Below the pieces are notes generated by a model. The model saw only the letters and a program-made list of their open reading frames with translations. It was not told the origin of the DNA and made no database searches. A stretch of 64,000 nucleotides of DNA. It comes from an uncultured Eubacteriales bacterium. GTDB taxonomy: Bacteria; Bacillota; Clostridia; Christensenellales; Aristaeellaceae. Below are positions 26,837 through 35,658 of the stretch, piece after piece. The stretch lies in NCBI GenBank assembly GCA_900548145.1, contig URJB01000001.1, positions 62,001 to 126,000 on the forward strand, in the 5' to 3' direction. The position numbers and the translations under genes were made by a program. Position 1 is the stretch's first letter; each line of letters begins with the position of its first letter.

Positions 26837-27838
26837 TTAAGAACATTGCGGCAATTCCCTAACACGAACGGCACCGGGACAGGGCAGAAAATCAAGAACT
26901 TTTCCTTCCCGCAGCAGATAGAGTCCCTGATCCTGACAGGCAGCGACCAGCATTTCATCCCCCAACGGGCAAAAATCTCTGGGCAGCTTGCCAGGCAGGA
27001 AAAGCGTCTGCGTCTTGCGTAGCGGGGAAACTGCCAGACGGACGATCGAACCTTCACCGCGGTTAGAGGCATACAGACTTTTCCCGTTTGACGGGAACCA
27101 TAGGGCGGCGGCATAGTTGACATCGTCGGCGTTTTTCGGGATTGGCAATCCGTCGCCGAGCACTTGCCCGGAATCCCGTCCAAACTTCACGGGATAAATG
27201 CGGTTGCCCAGCTCCGTGATCAGAAAAGCATCGCCATTGACGGGATGATAGGCCATATGGCGCGGCCCCTGCTCTGCGGGAACCGCAATGCGATACTGCT
27301 CGTAAAGCAGCCCCGTTTCATCCTGTTCATAGACATACAGCCTGTCCAGCCCCAGATCAACAGCACAGAAGCAGCCCGGCAGCGTTGGAATCCGGGTGAT
27401 CTGATGCAGGTGAGGGCCTGTCTGCCGGGTGGAATGCGGCCCATGGCCGATGTGCTGGATGAGTTGGAGCCGTTCGCCGATGCTGTTTGGGCTGATCGGA
27501 AAAACGGCCAGGGAACCCGTGCCATAATTAGCGCAAAGCAGGAAACGTCCATCTTCGGAAAAAGTCAGATGGCATGGTTCCTTTCCGCCGGTCGAGCGGG
27601 TGGAGAGTACCTTCATGCCTTCCGGGGTGATAGTTAGCTCGTGAATGCAGCCATCCATGGGTTCGGGGCCGTCGCAGCTGACGGAAAAAATGCGCCCATC
27701 CGGGCTGACGTCCTGCCAGTTCGGGTCTGTCAGCGTGCCATCTGTCCAAAGCTGCGTCAGATGTTCGCCATCTGTGCGCACATAGCAGATTCCCGGCCCT
27801 CCCAAGCGGGTCAAAGTACCAATCAGCAGGTCTTTCAC
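26837..27838 (-). CDS. Lactonase family protein (YbhE/6-phosphogluconolactonase-like beta-propeller)
   Basis: A 333-residue seven-bladed propeller of the COG2706 lactonases. Typical pieces are DPNWQDVSPDGRIFSV, GKEPCHLTFSEDGRFLLCANYGTGSLAVFPI, TGPHLHQITRIPTLPGCFCAVDLGLDRLYVY split across blades 3-4, GPRHMAYHPVNGDAFLITEL and LYASNRGEGSIVRLAV. Family members hydrolyse 6-phosphogluconolactone, but other lactones are possible. It starts with GTG, with AAAGGAAG 7 bases upstream. It stands alone; no pentose-phosphate genes are near. Confidence 0.88.
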   Translation of the reverse strand: MKDLLIGTLTRLGGPGICYVRTDGEHLTQLWTDGTLTDPNWQDVSPDGRIFSVSCDGPEPMDGCIHELTITPEGMKVLSTRSTGGKEPCHLTFSEDGRFLLCANYGTGSLAVFPISPNSIGERLQLIQHIGHGPHSTRQTGPHLHQITRIPTLPGCFCAVDLGLDRLYVYEQDETGLLYEQYRIAVPAEQGPRHMAYHPVNGDAFLITELGNRIYPVKFGRDSGQVLGDGLPIPKNADDVNYAAALWFPSNGKSLYASNRGEGSIVRLAVSPLRKTQTLFLPGKLPRDFCPLGDEMLVAACQDQGLYLLREGKVLDFLPCPGAVRVRELPQCS

Positions 27839-27948
27839 GAACAGGCTTCCTTTCTTTTCCGGCGGGTTCGTTCGTCACAAAATACTATGGTATTTCGCTC
27901 TGTATGCTGCCAAAAAACATTCGCCCTGCCGATGCGCCATTCCTGCAC

Positions 27949-27982
27949 AAAAAAGCAGTCCGGAAAAATTCTTCCGGGCTGC
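27949..27982 (-). terminator. Terminator of the yprA-yprB-TPR operon
   Basis: Arms at 27955-27965 and 27972-27982 pair over 11 positions with one wobble. Read leftward, six T follow. It lies 10 bases after the TPR gene stop. Confidence 0.85.
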
Positions 27983-27992
27983 GGAAAGGGTC

Positions 27993-28676
27993 TTACAGCG
28001 TTTTCAAAAGTTCTTCGGCCTTTTCTTTGCTGGCAAAATTCAGGGGAGAGAAACGCCCGTCCCGCACGGTCTCCAGCTTTTCTCGGGCTGCTTCGCGATT
28101 TCCGGCTTCGATATCGTACTGGGCGAGGAAATACAGCGTATCCAGCTGACCGGGCTTCTGTTCCAATGCCTTGTCGAAATAGCCCTTGGCCGTGTCCTTG
28201 TCGCCCTTCAGCCGATAATAGGTCTGGCCCAGATTGTCCAGCGTAATAGGGTCTTCATCGTCGTATTCGAGGGCTTTCAGGTTGTATTCCAGCGACTTGT
28301 CAAAATCGCCCGCTTCCACCAGCAGGTAGCCGAGAGTTTCGTAGACCAGACCACTTTCCGCTTTTTTCTGCTGTACTTCCAGCACTTCGAGGGCCTTGTC
28401 AAGATCGCCCAGCTTATAGACGGCCACGGCGTAGTTGACGTACAGCTGCCGCTTCTGATCGTCCGCCATAGGATATTTCTGCACTGCTACCAGCAGTTCG
28501 CGGGCCTTCTGGTACTGGCCGCTGCGCAAAAGCAGCACGGAATAGGGCAGAATGGCCTTCATGTCCGTCATTCCTTCACTCATGCATTCCTCATAGAGCT
28601 TGAGGGCCTCGTCATATTTTCCCTCATTGTGGAGCTTCATGGCCTTGCGGGCCTTAAAGATGGTATTGAGCGCCAT
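27993..28676 (-). CDS. Tetratricopeptide repeat protein
   Basis: A 227-residue protein made of about five TPR units, for example NEGKYDEALKLYEECM, KLGDLDKALEVLE, EAGDFDKSLEYNLKALEYD and DKDTAKGYFDKALEQKP. TPRs mediate protein-protein binding; there is no signal peptide or membrane segment. AAGGAG precedes the ATG at 28676. It lies 49 bases after yprB and probably belongs to the same transcript, so it may act with the nuclease/helicase pair, though this is only inferred from position. Confidence 0.85.
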   Translation of the reverse strand: MALNTIFKARKAMKLHNEGKYDEALKLYEECMSEGMTDMKAILPYSVLLLRSGQYQKARELLVAVQKYPMADDQKRQLYVNYAVAVYKLGDLDKALEVLEVQQKKAESGLVYETLGYLLVEAGDFDKSLEYNLKALEYDDEDPITLDNLGQTYYRLKGDKDTAKGYFDKALEQKPGQLDTLYFLAQYDIEAGNREAAREKLETVRDGRFSPLNFASKEKAEELLKTL

Positions 28677-28725
28677 GGAATTCGTTTCTCCTTCCAAAAT
28701 CAATTCATCGGTTCAAAAAGGCGGG

Positions 28726-29892
28726 TCACAGCGCGGAAGATTCCTGACGGAGCTTGCGCCGCAGACGGGCATAACGATATTGTAGCTCATTTTGCTTTTC
28801 TTGTACAGCCTCGTCTTTATGAAGCTTCGGTTCCGCCAGCAGCAGGAGGGCCTGACGCACATAATGCAGCGCCTGTTCCGGGTTCCGAAACTGGTGCTCG
28901 TAGAGTTTCGCCAGCGCCTCATAGGCGAAAACAGGGTCGTCGCCCCGTTCCAGCATGGTCTCCAGCAGTTTGGCTGCGGCCCGGTACTGCCCTTCCCTTT
29001 TTTCGTGGACGGCCATGGCCCGGGTGGCCTGCGCCCGGAAGAAGCCTCCTTCGCACAGACGGTAACACTTCATGGCCTTTTCCTTCTGCCCCTGCTTTTC
29101 CAACGCCCTGGCCAGCGAAAACAAATCTTCCTGCTCCGCGATATCCTCCGGGTGGCTGAACTGCACGCACAGCACGTAAAACAGCTGCGCCAGACTGACG
29201 ATATCCTGCCGGTTATGATCGAGAATCCCGATCAGCGGTGTAAAATTTCGATCCTTCAAATATTGAAAATAGGTTTGGGGCACCAGTGCGCCGGGAAGAT
29301 CGTCTTCCCGCTCCACGCCCAACAGCGCCGTTTCCAGCGTGCCAAGATTGCACTGTTTCAGCCGCAGCTTCCACAGGCGGCGGGCGGGAAACAGCACGTC
29401 CGCGTGACAGATGGGGATTCCGTCATCCCGAATGCGATGCATGAGAAAACGGGTCTTGAGCAACGGCACGTCGAAGGTTTTCCCGTTGAAGGTACACAGC
29501 ACGGAAAAACGTTTCATCCGGGCGGCCAGCAGGTCCAGCATGGCTTCCTCGTCCGGGTAATCCCGCATGAGAAACTGCTCCACCACAAAGCCTGCCGGGG
29601 CAAAATACCCAAGCCCCACCTGAAAGGCGATCGTGCCTGCTCCGCCAGAAAGCCCGGTGGTCTCCGTATCCAGAAACAGCACGTCCTCCGGCGCAACCGT
29701 CCGGGGAAACTCGCAGCCGAACACCGTGCGCAGGGTTTCCGGCGTGGCATAGCTCTGGTCGCCGAAGGTGGATAGGGGAAACACGGCTTCGCGACGGTAC
29801 AGTCCCGTTTCTGCGGGAGCTTCGCTTTTGGTGGCAGGAGCTTTGGCAGGGGCCGCGTCCATCATTCTCAGCTTGTTCAGAAGTCCTGCCAT
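28726..29892 (-). CDS. yprB: YprB-like ribonuclease H-like exonuclease with TPR tail
   Basis: A 388-residue protein. The DEDD-type exonuclease core begins with VLFLDTETTGLSGGAGT (Asp-x-Glu), continues with LCTFNGKTFDVPLLKTRF, and ends with LDHNRQDIVSLAQLF (Asp). Residues from about 275 on are helical repeats (ALEKQGQKEKAMKCY, RALHYVRQALLL-like) of TPR type. Its start overlaps the end of yprA by 16 bases with AAGGAG inside yprA, so the two are coupled. YprA/YprB are a widespread helicase-nuclease pair, related in Bacillus to MrfA/MrfB of a UvrA-independent repair pathway. Confidence 0.92.
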   Translation of the reverse strand: MAGLLNKLRMMDAAPAKAPATKSEAPAETGLYRREAVFPLSTFGDQSYATPETLRTVFGCEFPRTVAPEDVLFLDTETTGLSGGAGTIAFQVGLGYFAPAGFVVEQFLMRDYPDEEAMLDLLAARMKRFSVLCTFNGKTFDVPLLKTRFLMHRIRDDGIPICHADVLFPARRLWKLRLKQCNLGTLETALLGVEREDDLPGALVPQTYFQYLKDRNFTPLIGILDHNRQDIVSLAQLFYVLCVQFSHPEDIAEQEDLFSLARALEKQGQKEKAMKCYRLCEGGFFRAQATRAMAVHEKREGQYRAAAKLLETMLERGDDPVFAYEALAKLYEHQFRNPEQALHYVRQALLLLAEPKLHKDEAVQEKQNELQYRYARLRRKLRQESSAL

Positions 29893-32162
29893 TGTGCCAA
29901 CAGCTCCTTGAGGATCATCTCCGCATTCTTTTTCCCATCAGCGCCTACCTCCGCCGCCGGGCCGACGCAGGCCGGGCAGCCGTCCTCGCAGCCGCATTCC
30001 TGCACTACGGACAGCGCCTGTTCCAGCAGAAGCTGCTGCATGGAGTAGGCTTTTTCGCTTAAACCCACGCCGCCGGGGAAGGAATCGTAAAGGAAGATGG
30101 TGGGCTTATCCGTAATAGGCGCTTTGACCTGATACACTACCCGGATATCCCGAGGCGAACACATCAGGTACAGGGGAGCCACGATGGACAGAAGATTGGC
30201 TACGCCCACCAGCGCCCCCTGCAGGTCGTCGTTGGAATAGCGGGCCGCCAGACTGTCTGGGATCGTCCACCACATGCCCACGGTGTGCATGTCGCTCTGA
30301 GGCAGGCGCACCTCGCCGAAGCCCAGATTTTCGTGGGTGTCCAGCTTCATTTTCTTGAATACCTTCACAATGGTACTGACCCGCAGCTCGCCCAACGTCA
30401 CTTCCACGCCGTTTTTCGCCTGTTTTTCTTCCAGCTTGTCCAGAATGTGCAGGCTCACGTTCATATCCGCGTCGGTATAATAGTCCACGTCCACGGCGCG
30501 GATAAAGGCCTTGCAGGCGTCGTAGTCCAGCTTCTCCACCTGATACTGCCGGGCCTCGTGCATATAAATGGCGTTTTCGTGCAGCAGCATGGGAACGGTG
30601 AAACGGTCCATTTCGCCAATGACCCGGTGATGGGCCGGATTGGTAATGTCGATGATGACGAAGTTCTCCGCCGTAGCGCTGCGCAGGGAAATTTCCCCCG
30701 AAGGAAGTTCTTCTTCCATCCAGTAATATTTGCCGTCCAGATGACGCAGAATGTTGTTCTCCACCAGATATTCCAGACATTCTTCCGTGTCCGGCAGACC
30801 GCCGAAGCAATCGCCATCCCGGAAGGGCAGCTCGTAAGCGGAGCATTTCAGATGGGAAAGCAGAATGTAGAGGTTGTTCGGCTGCACCAGCGCGTTTTCC
30901 GGGGAGGTACGGAAGAAATAGTCCGGATGCTCGATGACATACTGATCCAGCGGCGCGGAGGAAGCTACCAGAATGGTGACAGCCGTATCCTTGCGCCGGC
31001 CGGCGCGCCCGGCCTGCTGCCAAGTGGAGGCAATGGAGCCGGGATAGCCGCACAGCACACAGGCACTCAGAGAGCCGATATCCACGCCCAATTCCAATGC
31101 GTTGGTGGAAACGACCATGTCTACCTCGCCAGCGCGAAGCCCTCGCTCGATTTCCCGGCGCTCTCCGGGCAGATAACCGCCCCGATAGCCTCGTACTCGC
31201 CCGGAAAAGCCATACGCATCGCGGACGCAATCCTTCAAATACCGGGTCAGCACTTCTACCTGCACCCGGCTCTTGGCAAACACAATGGTAGGAATGCCGT
31301 TGCGCAGCATTTCCTCCGCCACGGCCCGGGTCTCGTTCAGACAGCCCTTGCGGATGCCCAGCTGCTTATTCACCACCGGGGGATTATAGAAAATGAAGTG
31401 CCGTTCGCCGGAGGGCGCGCCGTTTTCCGTTACGGCGGTCACTTCCCGTCCCGTCAGCGCCTGCGCCAGCTCCACCGGGTTCTGAATGGTGGCGCTGCAC
31501 AAAATATACTGGGGGTGGCTGCCGTAAAACTCGCACAGCCGTTCCAGCCGCCGGAGCACATTGGCCAGATGACTGCCGAACACGCCGCGGTAGGTGTGAA
31601 TTTCGTCGATGACAATGTATTGCAGATTTTCAAACAGCTTCACCCACTTGGTATGGTGGGGCAGAATATTGGCGTGGAGCATATCCGGGTTGGTGACCAC
31701 GATATGGCCCGCCTGACGGATGGATTTCCGAGCGGCGTTTTGGGTATCGCCGTCGTAGGTGTAGGCCTTGATATCCATATCAAGGGCCTGGATCATATCA
31801 TACAGCCCGCTGACCTGATCGGCGGAAAGCGCCTTGGTGGGGAACAGATACAGCGCTCGTGCGTCCTCGTTTTTCAAAATGGCGCTCAGAACGGGCAGAT
31901 TATAGCACAGGGTCTTGCCGCTGGCGGTGGGGGTAACGACGACGAAGTCTTTCTTCTCCTGCGCCAGTTCAAAGCTTTGGGCCTGATGGGTATACAGCCG
32001 GTAAATGCCCCGTTTGCGCAGCACTTCCTGAATGCGGGGATCCATGCTTTCGGGAAAATCCGCGTATTTTCCCTCCGTAGCGGGCAGCGTGCGCCAATGG
32101 GTGACACAACTCATAAATTTGGGATTCTGACGAAGCTGGCCCAACAGCTGATCCAGATTCAC
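29877..32162 (-). CDS. yprA: DEAD/DEAH-box helicase YprA (MrfA-like) with DUF1998
   Basis: A 761-residue superfamily 2 helicase. Motif I is TPTASGKTLCYNLP, the DEAH-type box is VIDEIHTYRG, and motif VI is QQAGRAGRRKD. The C-terminal DUF1998 zinc-type domain has four cysteines in ECGCEDGCPACVGP. The Bacillus homologue MrfA is a 3'-5' DNA helicase in mitomycin C repair. I place the start at the GTG at 32162 because AAGGGGG lies 7 bases upstream and the family begins here; the upstream in-frame extension would run through the promoter region. Confidence 0.93.
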   Translation of the reverse strand: MNLDQLLGQLRQNPKFMSCVTHWRTLPATEGKYADFPESMDPRIQEVLRKRGIYRLYTHQAQSFELAQEKKDFVVVTPTASGKTLCYNLPVLSAILKNEDARALYLFPTKALSADQVSGLYDMIQALDMDIKAYTYDGDTQNAARKSIRQAGHIVVTNPDMLHANILPHHTKWVKLFENLQYIVIDEIHTYRGVFGSHLANVLRRLERLCEFYGSHPQYILCSATIQNPVELAQALTGREVTAVTENGAPSGERHFIFYNPPVVNKQLGIRKGCLNETRAVAEEMLRNGIPTIVFAKSRVQVEVLTRYLKDCVRDAYGFSGRVRGYRGGYLPGERREIERGLRAGEVDMVVSTNALELGVDIGSLSACVLCGYPGSIASTWQQAGRAGRRKDTAVTILVASSAPLDQYVIEHPDYFFRTSPENALVQPNNLYILLSHLKCSAYELPFRDGDCFGGLPDTEECLEYLVENNILRHLDGKYYWMEEELPSGEISLRSATAENFVIIDITNPAHHRVIGEMDRFTVPMLLHENAIYMHEARQYQVEKLDYDACKAFIRAVDVDYYTDADMNVSLHILDKLEEKQAKNGVEVTLGELRVSTIVKVFKKMKLDTHENLGFGEVRLPQSDMHTVGMWWTIPDSLAARYSNDDLQGALVGVANLLSIVAPLYLMCSPRDIRVVYQVKAPITDKPTIFLYDSFPGGVGLSEKAYSMQQLLLEQALSVVQECGCEDGCPACVGPAAEVGADGKKNAEMILKELLAQWQDF

Positions 32163-32222
32163 AGGAAGGCCCCCTTTCCCGAAAAAAACATAGAGAAGCG
32201 AACAAACGTGCGCCCCGCTGGT

Positions 32223-32252
32223 ATTATAGCAGGTGCGGGGCCGGGATGACAA
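32223..32252 (-). promoter_or_regulatory. Leftward promoter of yprA
   Basis: On the minus strand TTGTCA (32247-32252) and TATAAT (32223-32228) are separated by 18 bases. It is back to back with the dnaX promoter. Confidence 0.65.
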
Positions 32253-32268
32253 GGGGAAAATGCAGCGC

Positions 32269-32297
32269 TTGACCAGCTTCGCCGAAAAGGGTATGAT
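32269..32297 (+). promoter_or_regulatory. Promoter of dnaX
   Basis: TTGACC at 32269-32274, a 17-base spacer and TATGAT at 32292-32297. Confidence 0.8.
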
Positions 32298-32340
32298 AAA
32301 GGAGGAAAACTTTGATTTTTCATGGATATAGGAGCAAAGC

Positions 32341-33999
32341 ATGGCCTATCAAGCATTATACCGCCGCTGGCGGCCTCAGACCTTTGAAAGCGTGGTGGGG
32401 CAGACCGCAACGGTCAAGACCCTGCGGCATCAGATCGAAACGGGGCAGATCGCCCATGCCTACCTGTTCTGTGGGTGCCGCGGCACAGGCAAGACTACCA
32501 TGGCCAAGCTGATGAGCCGGGCCATCAACTGCCAAAATCCCAATCACGGCGACCCATGCGGCCAGTGCGAGGTCTGCCGGGCCATTCAGACGGAAAGCAC
32601 CATGGACGTGCTGGAACTGGACGCGGCCTCCAACAACAGCGTGGATAATATCCGCGAATTGCTGGAGCAGGTACGCTACCCCGCCCAGATGGGAAAATAC
32701 AAGGTCTATATCATCGACGAGGTTCACATGCTGTCCACCGCCGCCTTCAACGCGCTGTTGAAGACGCTGGAGGAGCCTCCGGCCCACGTGGTCTTTATTC
32801 TGGCGACCACCGAGCCGCAGAAGCTGCCCGCCACCATTCTGTCTCGGGTGCAGCGTTACGACTTTGGGCGTATTCCGTCGGAATTGATGATCGGCCGCAT
32901 GAAGGAAGCACTGGACGAGCTTCACATGACTGCTGAGCCGGAGGCACTGCAGCTGGTGGCGCGTGCCGCCGAGGGCGCTATGCGCGACGCGTTCAGCATT
33001 CTGGATATGTGCGTGGCCGGTGCGGAGAACAGAACCATCACAGCCGCGCAGGTGCGGGATGCGTTGGGCACTTCCGACCGTGAGTTCCTGTTCGCGTTCA
33101 TGGACTGCATCGCCAACCGGGACGCGGCGGGCGTTCTGCGCAAGGTGGACGAGCTGATGCGTTCCGGCCGGGAACCGCAGGTGTTTCTGAAAGACCTGAG
33201 CAGCCATTGCCGGATGCTGATGACCGTGCAGGCGGTGAAGGAGAACGCCGCCGCGCTGCTGGATGTGACCAACGAGGATGAGCAGCGCCTTCGGGAACAG
33301 GCGGAGCGCTTTTCGTTCCAGCGGCTCCTGCGGGTGCTGGACGGCTTCCTTCACGCAGAAGGGGAGCTTCGCTTCGCCTCCACGCCCAGAATCGGGCTGG
33401 AAAGCGCGGCCCTTCACGCCTGTGAAACCGAGCGGGGCGAGGATGTGTCGGCGCTGGTGGAACGGATCAGCGAGCTGGAGGCGCAGCTCACCGCCCTTCA
33501 AAGCGACATTGCCAGCGGAAAGCTGGCCCTTCGAGCCGAGGGCGGCGACGCACCGAAAAAGACCAGAACCGCGCCCGCCGGGGAAACGGGCGTGCCCAAA
33601 GCCGCCAGACCCGCCCCCAAGCCCATCGTGGTCAGCGGCGACGCGCAGGAAGTCTGGAAGCAGACTTTGACCCTGATCGCCAAAAACAATCCGCCGCTGC
33701 TGGGCCTGATCCGCAACGAAAAATTTATCGGCGAGAAGGACGGCGTGTATCGCATCTGTCTGCCCCTGTCCAAGAAGGGCATCTCCTTCGAAAAGCTGAA
33801 CCAGCCCAATTGGAAAAAGCAGATCGAGGACTGCCTGCAGCAGGCCTGCGGCAAGGCCTGCCATTTCGAGGCCGTGCTGGAAAAGACCGACGCGGCGCAG
33901 GAGGCCGTCCATCAAACGCTGGATAACGCCCAGCAAAGCCTGATCGAAGCGTTCGGACGGGAAACCGTGCAGATCGACGAGGAAGGAATGAAACAGTAA
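32341..33999 (+). CDS. dnaX: DNA polymerase III subunit gamma/tau
   Basis: A 552-residue clamp-loader ATPase. It opens with MAYQALYRRWRPQTFESVVGQ-type sequence, has Walker A GCRGTGKTTMAKLM near 46, a four-cysteine zinc site (CQNPNHGDPCGQCEVCRA), Walker B VYIIDEVHML and the arginine-finger region ILSRVQRYDF. After about residue 370 a low-complexity linker leads to a shorter tau-like end. It is followed directly by rsmA; the ybaB-recR pair that often follows dnaX is absent. Confidence 0.96.
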   Translation: MAYQALYRRWRPQTFESVVGQTATVKTLRHQIETGQIAHAYLFCGCRGTGKTTMAKLMSRAINCQNPNHGDPCGQCEVCRAIQTESTMDVLELDAASNNSVDNIRELLEQVRYPAQMGKYKVYIIDEVHMLSTAAFNALLKTLEEPPAHVVFILATTEPQKLPATILSRVQRYDFGRIPSELMIGRMKEALDELHMTAEPEALQLVARAAEGAMRDAFSILDMCVAGAENRTITAAQVRDALGTSDREFLFAFMDCIANRDAAGVLRKVDELMRSGREPQVFLKDLSSHCRMLMTVQAVKENAAALLDVTNEDEQRLREQAERFSFQRLLRVLDGFLHAEGELRFASTPRIGLESAALHACETERGEDVSALVERISELEAQLTALQSDIASGKLALRAEGGDAPKKTRTAPAGETGVPKAARPAPKPIVVSGDAQEVWKQTLTLIAKNNPPLLGLIRNEKFIGEKDGVYRICLPLSKKGISFEKLNQPNWKKQIEDCLQQACGKACHFEAVLEKTDAAQEAVHQTLDNAQQSLIEAFGRETVQIDEEGMKQ

Positions 34000-34005
34000 A
34001 CCGCT

Positions 34006-34836
34006 ATGAAGAAATCCTTTGAACGGGCCCAACGCCGCCGGGAGGAAGGCCACGGGTACAAGCACGATCTGGGCCAGAATTTTCTCTATGACGATGCCCT
34101 GCTGGAAGAACTGGTGCAGAGCACCGGCGTAACGAAGGCGGACTCCGTGCTGGAGATCGGCCCCGGCAGCGGAATGCTGACCAAGCATCTTTGCCCTCAT
34201 GCCGGAAAGGTACTGGCCGTGGAGGTCGATCACGACATCATTCCCTTTTTGAAGGTCAATACCGCCGCTTTTTCCAATCTGGAAATCGTGGAGGGGGATA
34301 TCCGCAAGCAAAATCTCCGGGAACTCTGCGCACCGCTGGGGGAAAACTTTCTGGTGATCGCCAACATTCCCTATAATATCACCACGCCCATTTTTGAAGC
34401 CCTCTGGGAAAGCGGCCTGTCCATCCGCCAAATTTCCGTGATGATCCAGAAGGAAGTAGCAGAAAAGTTGATGGCCGCTCCCTCCACGGCGGCTTACGGG
34501 CTGATGAGCGTGAAGTGCCAGTATTACTGCACTCCCCGGCTGGAATGCATCGTCCCTGCGGAAAAATTTACCCCGCCGCCCAAGGTGGACAGCGCATTTG
34601 TTCATTTAGAGATGAGCAGGTGCCGCTCTGCGAAAGTGCAAAACGAGCGGCGGCTGTTCAGTCTGCTGCGGGCCGGGTTCAACCTGCGCCGCAAGACTCT
34701 GTCCAACGCCCTGCGAAGCGTCGTGGAGCCTGATGCGCTGAGAGCCGCCATGGAACAGGCTGAAATTTCGCCCACGGCCCGGGCCGAAGAACTGAGTGTA
34801 GACGACTGGATCCGTTTGTCCAACGCCTGCCCGTAA
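34006..34836 (+). CDS. rsmA: 16S rRNA dimethyladenosine transferase RsmA (KsgA)
   Basis: A 276-residue enzyme that dimethylates two adenines near the 3' end of 16S rRNA. DLGQNFLYDDALLE, the SAM motif VLEIGPGSGMLTKHL, AVEVDHDI and the catalytic IANIPYNITTPI are all present, with KFTPPPKVDSAFVHLE in the C-terminal half. It begins 6 bases after the dnaX stop; AAGGAATG within the end of dnaX is the nearest binding site, rather far away, which suggests coupling by re-initiation. Confidence 0.95.
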   Translation: MKKSFERAQRRREEGHGYKHDLGQNFLYDDALLEELVQSTGVTKADSVLEIGPGSGMLTKHLCPHAGKVLAVEVDHDIIPFLKVNTAAFSNLEIVEGDIRKQNLRELCAPLGENFLVIANIPYNITTPIFEALWESGLSIRQISVMIQKEVAEKLMAAPSTAAYGLMSVKCQYYCTPRLECIVPAEKFTPPPKVDSAFVHLEMSRCRSAKVQNERRLFSLLRAGFNLRRKTLSNALRSVVEPDALRAAMEQAEISPTARAEELSVDDWIRLSNACP

Positions 34837-34851
34837 CGCAAAGGAGAACTT

Positions 34852-35658
34852 ATGCACGTAGAGTATTACGAACCCTGCCTGGAATTTGACCGATGCAATG
34901 AACTGATGGATCTTTATTGGAACTCCAAACAGTTTGACCGATGCTTTGAAGGACATTTGAAGCTGGCCGAGGAAACTCACTATCCGCTGGCGGAATGCCA
35001 GACGGGCTATTTTTACTGGAAGGGCATCGGCGTGGAGCCGAATATGCAAAAGGCGCTGTATTGGACGAATCTCTCCGCCATTCACGGCGACTGGGATGCC
35101 CAGTGCAATCTGGCCACCTTTTACGAAGAAGGCCTTTGCGGCGAAAAGAATCTGGAAAAGGCCAAATATTGGTACTCCCGCGCCGCACTGCAGGAGGAAG
35201 AAGAATCCGTTGAGAAGTGCCGGAAATTCGGTATTTCAGTGACGGAAAAATATAAGCCTGACCTTTCCAACGTGCCGCATTGGCATTTTGAACTTCAGCA
35301 GCCCGCCGCAGACCATTTGCTGAAGCTGGTGTTGGAAGGGAAAAAACGGGCTACGTCCAGCAGCCTGGGCGCCTATCGGTCGGAGGGCGAAGCCGTTCCA
35401 AAACCAGGTGACTGGAATGTTTTAACGAATTGGGAAGGCAAACCCGGCTGCCTGATCGTGACCACGCAGGTCGAGATTCTGCCCTTTCGGGAGATCGGCT
35501 TTGAGTTGGCCGAGTGGGAGGGCGAGGACGAGTGCCTTGAATCCTGGCGAAAGAATCACATCGCCTTTTTCACGGAGGAAGGAAAACAGCTCGGCTATTC
35601 CTTTTCGGAAGAAATGCCCGTTGTTTTTGAACGGTTTGAAGTTCTGGAGACCTTATGA
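34852..35658 (+). CDS. Sel1-repeat / ASCH-domain fusion protein
   Basis: A 268-residue protein of two parts. Residues about 40-125 contain Sel1-type repeats (YPLAECQTGYFYWKGIGVEP and NLATFYEEGLCGEKNLEKAK). Residues about 140-268 form an ASCH domain: LKLVLEGKKRATSSSLGAY, VPKPGDWNVLTNWEGKPGCLI, and the end EDECLESWRKNHIAFF with FSEEMPVVFERFEVL. ASCH domains bind RNA or nucleic-acid bases; some hydrolyse modified nucleosides. It is 15 bases after rsmA with AAAGGAG at its start. Its last bases overlap those of the converging gene. Confidence 0.82.
   Translation: MHVEYYEPCLEFDRCNELMDLYWNSKQFDRCFEGHLKLAEETHYPLAECQTGYFYWKGIGVEPNMQKALYWTNLSAIHGDWDAQCNLATFYEEGLCGEKNLEKAKYWYSRAALQEEEESVEKCRKFGISVTEKYKPDLSNVPHWHFELQQPAADHLLKLVLEGKKRATSSSLGAYRSEGEAVPKPGDWNVLTNWEGKPGCLIVTTQVEILPFREIGFELAEWEGEDECLESWRKNHIAFFTEEGKQLGYSFSEEMPVVFERFEVLETL

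Noticed and set aside
28629..32249. Plus-strand frames antisense to yprB and yprA
   Set aside because: Shadow frames; the helicase and exonuclease motifs on the minus strand are unambiguous.
33549..33565. Possible dnaX frameshift heptamer (CCG AAA AAG)
   Set aside because: The first base is G instead of A, so it is not the classic A-AAA-AAG slippery site, and no upstream Shine-Dalgarno or stem is obvious.
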